This document shows positions 22,924 to 30,118 of a stretch of DNA of 64,000 nt, piece by piece (positions within the stretch are counted from its first letter, which is position 1; each line of letters opens with the position of its first letter). The DNA is from UBA2357 sp002344625. Lineage in GTDB: Bacteria > Pseudomonadota > Gammaproteobacteria > Burkholderiales > Rhodocyclaceae. Made by a program: the position numbers and the translations under genes. A model generated the notes under the pieces. The model was not told the origin of the DNA. It ran no database searches and saw only the letters and a program-made list of their open reading frames with translations. The stretch spans positions 62,001-126,000 of the forward strand of contig CALKIH010000053.1 in assembly GCA_937995335.1 (NCBI GenBank). Reading direction: 5' to 3'.

Positions 22924-23135
22924 CGGAAGGTGGTCGGCCAGGCCCGCGAGGAAGCCTTCACTGCCGTACAGGCAGCTCAGAAAGCGCTGGGGCGGTATCG
23001 CGGCTTCCGACACATCTTCACTGCCGTACAGGCAGCTCAGAAATGTGATGGCGGCGACGACGGCGATTGCGATCACTTCACTGCCGTACAGGCAGCTCAG
23101 AAACGGAAGGTGGTCGGCCAGGCCCGCGAGGAAGC
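22924..23135 (+). repeat. Duplicated CRISPR spacer (spacers 40 and 43)
   Basis: Spacers at 22924-22955 and 23104-23135 are identical over all 32 bases and lie three units apart. The spacers between them (41, 42) are single copy, and spacer 39 differs from 42, so this is not a simple tandem duplication of the three-unit block. Confidence 0.95.
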
Positions 23136-24011
23136 CTTCACTGCCGTACAGGCAGCTCAGAAATCGTTGGCCTGGTCATTGCGATCGCTGACGGCCTTCA
23201 CTGCCGTACAGGCAGCTCAGAAAAGTGCGCAACGTGGCCGGCACCGCGCCAATTGCTTCACTGCCGTACAGGCAGCTCAGAAAGCTGCGACTGCGCTCAT
23301 GCTGTATGCTCCGAGCTTCACTGCCGTACAGGCAGATCAGAAATTTGGTGCGGATGCGCGGGGAATTTTCGAGCCCTTCACTGCCGTACAGGCAGCTCAG
23401 AAATCTCGCCGGTTTATGCGCACGGCGGCCCACCTCTTCACTGCCATACAGGCAGCTCAGAAATGGGTGGGTGCATCGGGCGGGACGGCGACCTGCTTCA
23501 CTGCCGTACAGGCAGCTCAGAAAGCATGCCGAGTCCATCCGCGCCCGCCGCGCCGCTTCACTGCCGTACAGGCAGCTCAGAAAAAACAAATGCCCAGGCC
23601 GCATGGCGCGGATCACTTCACTGCCGTACAGGCAGATCAGAAATGCGCTTCGGCGCCCCGGATGTCGCCCCCGAACTTCACTGCCGTACAGGCAGCTCAG
23701 AAACAGGCGCGCGGCGTTGCGTCTGCCGTGGTCGACTTCACTGCCGTACAGGCAGCTCAGAAATGCACGATGCTGGCGAGCACGGCGGCGCCGCTCTTCA
23801 CTGCCGTACAGGCAGCTCAGAAAGCCGTGTCGCTGTAGAACCCGTCGACCGAAATCTTCACTGCCGTACAGGCAGCTCAGAAAAACTGGTCCTCGATTTC
23901 GAGCCGGGCCTGGTTCTTCACTGCCGTACAGGCAGCTCAGAAAGCGACGCGATCCAAGCCAAGCCGCCCGGCGCATTTGCGGTCAGAACACCCACCCAAG
24001 CAATCGGCGAT

Positions 24012-25304
24012 TCAGTCCATCTCATTCGTGGCCACGTTCGAAACCGGCGACAACGAGATGCGTACCGTCGTCCCTGGCTGCTCGGATGGAACGACCTGCA
24101 ACGCCCAGGACAGACGTTCGCATATCAACGTCACGATGAACAATCCTAGCCCTGAAAGCGACAGGAGTTCCCCGACATCGGCTTGAGGATCGTTCAAATA
24201 GGCCAAGTAAGCTTTGGGCAGGCCGGTCCCTTCATCTCCGATTTCTATGGCCCACCGGGTAATCTGCACGTTCACGCTACCCGCGGTATGTTGCACCGCG
24301 TTCTGAACCAGGTTGCGCAGCAGCATCTTGATCAACGCGGGGTCTTCATTCACCCTCGGCCAATCGACCACGGTCACGCGAACCCGATCCGCGGCACTTG
24401 GCGTGTGACGGATCAAGTCGTCTTTCACTTCGTTCATCAGGTCCACCAGCCCGACCGGCTCCCGGCGCTCGACCAAGGATTTGCGCCGGGTCAACTTCAA
24501 GATGACGTCGATATTTGCCGCCATCTCGTCTACCGCACGGCGCATGCGAATGAACGGCCCTTTCTCCGCCGCCTTGATGCCGCCGCGCTGTTCGATCACA
24601 TCCAAGGCCCCCGCAATGACCGCTATCGGGGTACGGAGCTCATGGCTCGCAAGCCCCATGAGCGATTGTTCGCGCTTGACGTACGTTTCGAACTCTCCGA
24701 GAAACATGTTGAAGGACTGGGCAATCGCCTTAAGCTCCGCATCCTTGTAGTTCGCGTCTACGCGGGGCATGCGCGGCGCTGGCGCCGTCCCTCTGATCTG
24801 GCTCGTCAATTGCTGAATCGGCACGGCCAGACGTCTTCCCGTCACGCGCGCGAGCATGATGCCGAACAGAATGGCCGCCAGGCCGAGAAAGAACAGAAAC
24901 CGGTGAAACGCCGCTTCACGGCTTTCGAACAACGAAATATCCTTGGCGAGATAGAACCGGCCTCCACGCACAAAACCGGTGGTAATCAAGAAAGTGGCAT
25001 CGCCGATCTCCAGCTCTCCGGAGAACGGGATCGGGAAGCCATGAAATATGGGAGGCAGCTGGTCGTCCGGCGCCACATCCGGGGGGACGTAGTAGGCTTT
25101 GAACGCGGCGGAGTCCCACACCAGGATTTCGCTGGAACGCAAATGCTGCAATACGAGCTCACGCTCCGCCTGTACATCCATTTCAAGCAGCGACCGCTCC
25201 AGGCTTTCGTTCGCGACCATCACGGCCGCGACCGTCAGGAAGAAAGTCATCAGAATCGCGCTCAGAACTGTCCTGCGAATCCTTCTCTCTATGGTGACGG
25301 GCAT
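24012..25304 (-). CDS. Sensor histidine kinase of the gtr/PMT operon
   Basis: 430 residues. A transmembrane helix at 11-31 and a second near 133-152 flank a periplasmic domain of about 100 residues. HAMP, HisKA (ASHELRTPIAV, His221) and HATPase_c follow (N-box NLVQNAVQH, DEGTG, SGLGLFIV). The last gene of a five-gene operon; it starts three bases after the stop of the OmpR-type regulator, so the two form a two-component pair. Topology and size resemble PmrB/QseC-type envelope sensors. The signal is unknown. The CRISPR array ends 68 bases beyond its stop, with no clear terminator between. Confidence 0.92.
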   Translation of the reverse strand: MPVTIERRIRRTVLSAILMTFFLTVAAVMVANESLERSLLEMDVQAERELVLQHLRSSEILVWDSAAFKAYYVPPDVAPDDQLPPIFHGFPIPFSGELEIGDATFLITTGFVRGGRFYLAKDISLFESREAAFHRFLFFLGLAAILFGIMLARVTGRRLAVPIQQLTSQIRGTAPAPRMPRVDANYKDAELKAIAQSFNMFLGEFETYVKREQSLMGLASHELRTPIAVIAGALDVIEQRGGIKAAEKGPFIRMRRAVDEMAANIDVILKLTRRKSLVERREPVGLVDLMNEVKDDLIRHTPSAADRVRVTVVDWPRVNEDPALIKMLLRNLVQNAVQHTAGSVNVQITRWAIEIGDEGTGLPKAYLAYLNDPQADVGELLSLSGLGLFIVTLICERLSWALQVVPSEQPGTTVRISLSPVSNVATNEMD

Positions 25305-25307
25305 TGC

Positions 25308-26003
25308 TCAATCGTCTCCCGGAGGGGAAAGGCGGTACCCACGGCCATGCAGCGTTCTGATGAGGCTGACGCCGAATTTTTCCTGAAGAAGCTTGCGCAG
25401 CGTATAGACGTGCGTTCGCAAGGTATGGGGCTCCACCTCCTTCTCACCCCAGAGGTTCTGGCTCAACTGCTCGTATGAGATGAAATTCGGGTAAGCCCGG
25501 ACGAGAGCTTCCGTGATGTGCGCGGACATGCCCGAAAGCTGGGCGTAACTTCCACCGTTCAGCCGGACACGCAGCGTGCCGGGTTCAAATTCCACGCTCC
25601 CCGCGCGGAGCACCGAGATTCCGGACACGCCGCGTCTGTGCAATGCATCGATCCGCATCGCGAGTTCTTTCAGATTGAAAGGTTTTACCAGGTAGTCGTC
25701 CGCTCCTTGTGTGAAACCGACGACCTTGTCATCGATATGATCCTTCGCCGTCATGAGAATGATGGGCGTGGTGCAGTGCAATTCCCCGCGTATTCTTTGA
25801 CACAGCGAGAATCCGGACAGACCCGGCAACATGACGTCCATGACGATCACGTCGTAAACATTGGTCGTCACCAAGTGCAGCGCAACCAAGCCGTCGAATG
25901 CAAAATCAAGAACATATGGTCCTTCCTCCAGGAATTCGCCGATGTTCGCCATTAGCGCCGCGTTGTCCTCCACCACCAATACGCGGATCTTCCGTTGGTT
26001 CAT
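25308..26003 (-). CDS. OmpR/PhoB-family response regulator
   Basis: 231 residues from ATG 26003. Receiver domain (VLVVEDN, Asp56 in VIVMDVMLPG, Lys in YLVKPF) and a C-terminal winged helix with recognition helix HTLRTHVYTLRKLL and the hairpin TLHGRGYRL. The start is fixed by homology and by a 1-base overlap with the stop of the upstream PMT-like gene (TGATG); an in-frame ATG at 26165 would lie inside that gene. It probably binds the 11-bp-phased repeats at 28925-28953 and so regulates its own operon (inference). Confidence 0.93.
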   Translation of the reverse strand: MNQRKIRVLVVEDNAALMANIGEFLEEGPYVLDFAFDGLVALHLVTTNVYDVIVMDVMLPGLSGFSLCQRIRGELHCTTPIILMTAKDHIDDKVVGFTQGADDYLVKPFNLKELAMRIDALHRRGVSGISVLRAGSVEFEPGTLRVRLNGGSYAQLSGMSAHITEALVRAYPNFISYEQLSQNLWGEKEVEPHTLRTHVYTLRKLLQEKFGVSLIRTLHGRGYRLSPPGDD

Positions 26004-27478
26004 CACCGTACACTCATGAAAAAAGGAGATTGTTCGCCGGGTTTCTGCTTGGCAAAAAGCAAAGAGTATCTGCGATTCTCGAACAGGACCGGACTGAGGA
26101 CCAAGCCTTCCAGGTGGCTCAATTGGCTGGCGCTTACAGCCAGGTAGACTCCGGAGGGGTACCAATCGAGCAGTTCGGCCACACTGCCGTCGCTATAGAG
26201 TTTCGCCTGTCCATGCGAGTAGTAACGCGCCGAGAAGGGGCGCCTGTCCACATAGTACAGCGGCTGATCGGGCTGGGCGTGCGCGGCGTAGTACTCGATC
26301 AGTTGCTTCTCGGTCTTTACCAATGCGGGATACGCCGCCGCCACGCATCCCAGCAGGACTCCGGCCACCGGCGTGAATATCGCGAGCAAACGCCAACGCG
26401 GCCATTCATCATCGGACGCACGACGGTGCAACAAACCGGCGGCCAGCAGGACTGCAAATGCAGGAAGCGAGGGCTGCACATAGGTCCAGAGAATGTTTCC
26501 CGAGAACGTAAAAAGCAATGGTGTGGCGACGGCCCAGAGAAGCAGGAACGTTATACGTGGGCTGGACGATCCTCGGAATGTCTCTGACATTCTACCGCCT
26601 GCTTTTCTCCACCGCACCAGTTGCCACAGCGCGACCACCCCCCAGGGAAAGGTTGCAAGAAGCCAGTCGAGCCATATGCTTCCGTATATTCGCTTGTGCG
26701 CACTCCCATACAGATCCCCTTGCCAGCCAGGGTCGATGAATCGATAAAAGTGTTCCCCGACGATGAAATACTCCAGAAATCCCGGCGTTTTGATCTCGGC
26801 CAGCACGTACCACGGAGCGGTCAGCACGAGGACCAACAGGGCGCCCCGCATCCAGGCAATACGCCTCACATGCTCTCTGGAGCGATCGTGCCAAAGAGTC
26901 CATGGAAGCACCACACCCAGTACGAGAATGATCGCCAGCGGTCCTTTGGATAGCATGCCCAGAGCCAGACCAACGAAGAATGCATACTGCCAGACCGGCC
27001 GGGCAGCCTCCGACAGCTTGCCGAATGCGACCAGGCTTAGCGTTACCTCCAGCGTCAGATAGGGGTCGGTCAAGACCGCGCCGGCGGCGAGAAAGGGGAG
27101 CAAGCTGCTCGCATAGATCAGCACGGACAGGCGAGCCACCCCGATATTGAACTGACTGCGGGCGAAGCCGTACATCAGGGACAGGGTTGCCAAAGTCGCG
27201 AGCCACGCGGGAAACCGGGCGGCAAATTCGCTGTACCCCAGAAATCGAAACGACAGGGCGGACATCCAGAATGCGAGCGGCGGTTTTCCCCAGAACGGAA
27301 CGCCGGGTTCGAACCACGGGGTAATCCAGTCGCCCGTCTCCGCCATGATTCGGGCGGTTTCCGCGTAGCGGGGTTCTGAAGTGTCGACGAGCGGGAACAC
27401 GGCCATCATCAGGAGCCGTGCGATGGCAATCAAGACCAACCCCCAGAGCCATCCGGGAATGCGCTCACGCAAGACCAT
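26003..27478 (-). CDS. PMT/ArnT-family lipid-linked glycosyltransferase
   Basis: 491 residues, a multi-pass inner-membrane protein. The GT-C signature is near the N-terminus (PLVDTSEPRYAETARIMAETGDWITPWF, acidic DTSEPRY motif), then GKPPLAFWM. This is the PMT_2/ArnT architecture, in which sugar is moved from an undecaprenyl-phosphate donor to lipid A, glycan or protein on the periplasmic face. ATG 27478 has a GAGGGGG site upstream and overlaps the GT2 gene by 14 bases. With GT2 and GtrA it forms a complete set: donor synthesis, flipping and transfer. Whether it modifies lipid A cannot be told from sequence. Confidence 0.88.
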   Translation of the reverse strand: MVLRERIPGWLWGLVLIAIARLLMMAVFPLVDTSEPRYAETARIMAETGDWITPWFEPGVPFWGKPPLAFWMSALSFRFLGYSEFAARFPAWLATLATLSLMYGFARSQFNIGVARLSVLIYASSLLPFLAAGAVLTDPYLTLEVTLSLVAFGKLSEAARPVWQYAFFVGLALGMLSKGPLAIILVLGVVLPWTLWHDRSREHVRRIAWMRGALLVLVLTAPWYVLAEIKTPGFLEYFIVGEHFYRFIDPGWQGDLYGSAHKRIYGSIWLDWLLATFPWGVVALWQLVRWRKAGGRMSETFRGSSSPRITFLLLWAVATPLLFTFSGNILWTYVQPSLPAFAVLLAAGLLHRRASDDEWPRWRLLAIFTPVAGVLLGCVAAAYPALVKTEKQLIEYYAAHAQPDQPLYYVDRRPFSARYYSHGQAKLYSDGSVAELLDWYPSGVYLAVSASQLSHLEGLVLSPVLFENRRYSLLFAKQKPGEQSPFFMSVR

Positions 27479-28490
27479 GCTCGTCCCCCTCGAGCGGAAG
27501 CTCGCGCTCGCCGCGCGAGCTTTGCAGCACGTCCTTTACGAGGAATACCGGTCTCTGCTTGGCCTCCAGATACGATTTCCCCACGTACACGCCCAGAATA
27601 CCCATGGTGATCAGTTGAACGCCCCCCAGAAAGGCAATGATGGCCACCAAAGACGGATAGCCCGGCACCTTCTCGCCGAGCAGGATGGTTTTCGTCGCAA
27701 TGAACAGCCCGTATGACAAACCCATTCCTGCGACGATGACTCCCACTCCCGACGCCCATCTCAACGGCCTGGTCGAAAATGCGGTGATGCCCTCGATGGC
27801 GAGCGCCATCAGGTGCCCATAGCCCCACTTCGTCTTTCCCGCAGCGCGGGGCCTGCGCTCATAGAGGATTTCCGTCGTAGGAAATCCTACCCATGAGAAT
27901 ATTCCCTTCATGTAGCGTGACCGCTCCGGGAGCTGGTTCAGGGCCTGAACCGCACGCGCGCTGAGCAAGCGAAAATCCCCGGTATCCGCCGGAATCGGAA
28001 CATCGCTCAAGCGGTTCAGCAGACGGTAGTAGAGATGGGCGCTGAGCCTCTTATGCCAGGCATCGCCCGTGCGAGCCCTTCTTCTCATCGTTACCACGTC
28101 AGCGCCGGCACGCCAGGCCTGGATCATTTCCGGAATCAGTTCTGGCGGATCTTGCAGATCGGCATCCAGGATGATGGTGGCGGCTCCCCGGGTGTATGCA
28201 AGGCCCGCCGACATTGCCGCTTCCTTGCCGAAGTTGCGGCTCAGGCTGATGACTTTTACGTTGTCTTGAATCGCAACCAATGCTGCCAGGCACGCGCCGC
28301 TACCGTCGTTGCTGCCGTCATCGACGAAGATCAGTTCGTACGTCAGATCCAGGTTGACCAGTACCTCATTCAGCTTCGCGAAGCACAGTGGCAGGACTTC
28401 TGCTTCGTTGTAGACGGGAATCAAAATTGAAACCGCGGGTTCCTGCATCGCCGCGGTGTCTCTCTTCTTCAGAGAATCCTTGTTTGTCAT
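27465..28490 (-). CDS. Family 2 glycosyltransferase, GtrB/ArnC-like
   Basis: 341 residues. GT-A domain with SILIPVYNEAE, the nucleotide-binding VDDGSNDGS and the DADLQDPPE metal/donor motif, then two C-terminal transmembrane helices (SGVGVIVAGMGLSYGLFIA and LVAIIAFLGGVQLITMGILGVYVG). The family transfers a sugar from a nucleotide donor to undecaprenyl phosphate on the cytoplasmic face. ATG 28490 overlaps the GtrA stop by ATGA, which settles the start. Confidence 0.9.
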   Translation of the reverse strand: MTNKDSLKKRDTAAMQEPAVSILIPVYNEAEVLPLCFAKLNEVLVNLDLTYELIFVDDGSNDGSGACLAALVAIQDNVKVISLSRNFGKEAAMSAGLAYTRGAATIILDADLQDPPELIPEMIQAWRAGADVVTMRRRARTGDAWHKRLSAHLYYRLLNRLSDVPIPADTGDFRLLSARAVQALNQLPERSRYMKGIFSWVGFPTTEILYERRPRAAGKTKWGYGHLMALAIEGITAFSTRPLRWASGVGVIVAGMGLSYGLFIATKTILLGEKVPGYPSLVAIIAFLGGVQLITMGILGVYVGKSYLEAKQRPVFLVKDVLQSSRGERELPLEGDEHGLA

Positions 28491-28879
28491 AAGAAAACAT
28501 ACCTTTTGAAACCCAGATAGTTGAACAGCGTCACGGCCAGCGTGGTCAGGAGCTGGGCCGCATAGATATGGGCAGCCAGTCCTGACTGGAGGAGCACGAA
28601 AAAGGAGAGATTGAGCAGCCAGCTGAATGCGACCACGACCGCATACCTGGCGGATGCGGCCGTGTGATTTCTCCTTGAACCAAACGTGAAGCGGTACTGG
28701 AGCATGTAGTTGGCAGCCGCTCCGACAAGGGCGCCCAGACCTGTCGATATCCATGGCGAGAGTCCGGCATTCATGGCAAGCAACATGATCAGATAGTGCA
28801 ATGTGGTGGCGATGCCGCCACTCATGCAAAACCGGATTGCCGTATTGAGTGCCGGGTAGTTCGGGCGGAGGAAACGCAC
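28487..28879 (-). CDS. GtrA-family membrane protein, likely lipid-linked sugar flippase
   Basis: 130 residues with four transmembrane helices, the standard GtrA/DPMS size. It starts at GTG 28879 (MRFLRPNYPALNTAIRFCMSGGIATTLHY...) and ends NYLGFKRYVFL, a typical GtrA end. GtrA is proposed to flip undecaprenyl-phosphate sugars. First gene of the operon. No strong ribosome binding site is visible, so a start at an internal Met (about residue 19) is possible but would remove part of helix 1. Confidence 0.82.
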   Translation of the reverse strand: MRFLRPNYPALNTAIRFCMSGGIATTLHYLIMLLAMNAGLSPWISTGLGALVGAAANYMLQYRFTFGSRRNHTAASARYAVVVAFSWLLNLSFFVLLQSGLAAHIYAAQLLTTLAVTLFNYLGFKRYVFL

Positions 28880-29231
28880 GGACGAGAACGGATTGATTCA
28901 CACCGGCCGCATCTTAGAGCCCGGTTCGTCAGCAGTTCGTCAAGAACCCGTCAAACCCGCATGAGGCGGTTTCGGAGGCTGTGTACCGCGTCCGCTGATC
29001 CCGCTGGTTGGCCACTCGACGACCGGCACGTTTGCGTGCTGACAAGATCGATGCCACACCGATCGCTGTGGCTGGCAAGCGCCGGGCCGGCAGGCTGTCC
29101 CCTGCCCTGGCATGGCGCAAGCTCGCCGGGGCTGGCACAATCGGGGGTAATTGCAGCGCGCTGGCAGATGGTGCGGCCACGCTGATTCTCATTCCTGCCC
29201 CGACGGGGCTCTTGTGCCCAAGGAGGACGGT
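28880..29231. other. Divergent intergenic region between gtrA and gmk
   Basis: 352 bases. It carries the promoter region of the leftward gtr operon, with phased direct repeats and TAAGAT (minus strand, 28911-28916) as a possible -10, and on the right the AGGAGG ribosome binding site of gmk. No tRNA or small gene was seen. Confidence 0.6.
28925..28953 (-). promoter_or_regulatory. Three 11-bp-phased direct repeats, candidate response-regulator operator
   Basis: On the plus strand TTCGTCA (28925-28931), TTCGTCA (28936-28942) and CCCGTCA (28947-28953) recur every 11 bp; on the operon strand they read TGACGAA, TGACGAA and TGACGGG. OmpR-family regulators bind such direct repeats at one helical turn. 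The block is 46-74 bases upstream of gtrA and just ahead of a TAAGAT -10-like box. The likely binder is the response regulator encoded in the operon. Confidence 0.6.
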
Positions 29232-29873
29232 GTGGCCAGTGGCCATGCCGCACGGCGAATGCCCGGAACACTGATCATCATCACGGCCCCATCGGGGGCC
29301 GGCAAGACCACCATGGTGCGCGGCCTGCTGGCGCGCGACACCAATGTGCAGTTGTCGGTTTCATACACGACGCGTGAGCCGCGCCCGGGCGAGTCAGAAG
29401 GCGTCGACTACCATTTCGTGGACTTCGCCGGATTCAGGGCCCTGCGCGATCGCGGCGAGTTCCTGGAATGGGCCGAGGTGCATGGAAACTACTACGCCAC
29501 TTCGAAGGTCTGGTTGAAGCAGCAGATGGAAGCGGGGCGCGACATTCTGCTCGAAATCGACTGGCAGGGCGCCCAGCAGGTGCGCAAGGCGTTTCCCGAA
29601 TCGGTGGGGGTTTTCGTGCTGCCGCCGTCGATGGAAGCGCTGGAGTCACGCCTGCGCGGACGTGGCACCGACAGCGATGACGTGATTTCGCGCCGTCTTC
29701 TCGGTGCACGGGGCGAAATGCGGCATGTGAGCGAGTTCGAGCACGTTATACTTAACAATGAGTTGCAGCAAGCGATCGACGATCTCGTCGCGGTGGTGCG
29801 GGCGTCGCGCCTGCGTTACGCCAATCAGCGTCTCCGCAACCTGCAATTTTTCGATTTCATAGAACAGGATTGA
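29232..29873 (+). CDS. gmk: Guanylate kinase
   Basis: 213 residues from GTG 29232. Phosphorylates GMP to GDP with ATP. P-loop APSGAGKTT, GMP-binding segment VSYTTREPRPGE and YHFVDF, then EIDWQGAQQV and the lid region. GTG 29232 is chosen because a full AGGAGG lies five bases upstream; ATG 29259 would give a 204-residue protein (MPGTLIIITAPSG) but lacks such a site. rpoZ starts three bases after the stop, the common gmk-rpoZ-spoT order. Confidence 0.95.
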   Translation: MASGHAARRMPGTLIIITAPSGAGKTTMVRGLLARDTNVQLSVSYTTREPRPGESEGVDYHFVDFAGFRALRDRGEFLEWAEVHGNYYATSKVWLKQQMEAGRDILLEIDWQGAQQVRKAFPESVGVFVLPPSMEALESRLRGRGTDSDDVISRRLLGARGEMRHVSEFEHVILNNELQQAIDDLVAVVRASRLRYANQRLRNLQFFDFIEQD

Positions 29874-29875
29874 AC

Positions 29876-30091
29876 ATGGCACGCATCACGATTGAAGATT
29901 GTCTGCAGCGCATCCCGAACCGTTTTCAGCTGACGCTGGTGGCGACTTATCGCGCCCGTCAGATCACCATCGGCTCGGCGCCGCAGATCGAACTCGACCG
30001 CAGCAACCGCGAAAAGCCCACGGTCATCGCACTGCGCGAAATCGCCGCCGGCAAGGTTGGGCTTGAGATGCTCAATCGCGGTCAAGCCTGA
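29876..30091 (+). CDS. rpoZ: RNA polymerase omega subunit
   Basis: 71 residues, MARITIEDCLQRIPNRFQL..., a standard RpoZ start. Omega helps assemble RNA polymerase around beta-prime and forms part of a ppGpp site. The family core is ATYRARQI followed by REKPTVIALREIAAGKVG. ATG 29876 is preferred over an upstream TTG at 29870. It lies between gmk and spoT on one apparent transcript. Confidence 0.97.
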   Translation: MARITIEDCLQRIPNRFQLTLVATYRARQITIGSAPQIELDRSNREKPTVIALREIAAGKVGLEMLNRGQA

Positions 30092-30118
30092 CGCAACAGG
30101 GGATGGAGGGCACTCGTC

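Larger units (their letters stand above)
20556..23943 (+). CRISPR. Type I-F CRISPR array: 57 repeats, 56 spacers
   Basis: Perfectly regular 60-base units: a 28-base repeat and a 32-base spacer throughout. The repeat begins CTTCACTGCC and ends GCTCAGAAA; its first base is C in all copies where the canonical I-F repeat has G. Stem CTGCC/GGCAG encloses the loop GTACA. Cleavage after G20 would leave the 8-base 5' handle CTCAGAAA. Spacer n starts at 20584+60(n-1). Three repeats differ, all at the far end: copies 47 (23316-23343) and 52 (23616-23643) carry C21A, and copy 49 (23436-23463) carries G11A. Spacers 40 and 43 are identical. Spacers 1, 11 and 38 share a target, as do 27 and 41. The array is read rightwards from the leader. 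Confidence 0.99.

Noticed and set aside
20584..23915. Other shared 9-10 base words between spacers (for example 13 and 45, 48 and 54, 19 and 35, 2 and 51)
   Set aside because: Matches this short are expected by chance among 56 GC-rich spacers, and they lack consistent framing or a CC flank.
20650..24149. Long open frames on both strands through the CRISPR array
   Set aside because: The 60-base unit equals 20 codons, so a repeat without stops keeps a frame open. The products are repeated FTAVQAAQK- or LHCRTGSSE-type segments and have no coding features.
29133..29155. Possible sigma-54 promoter (TGGCAC ... TTGCA) upstream of gmk
   Set aside because: The two elements are 12 bases apart; sigma-54 needs about 5, so the spacing does not fit.
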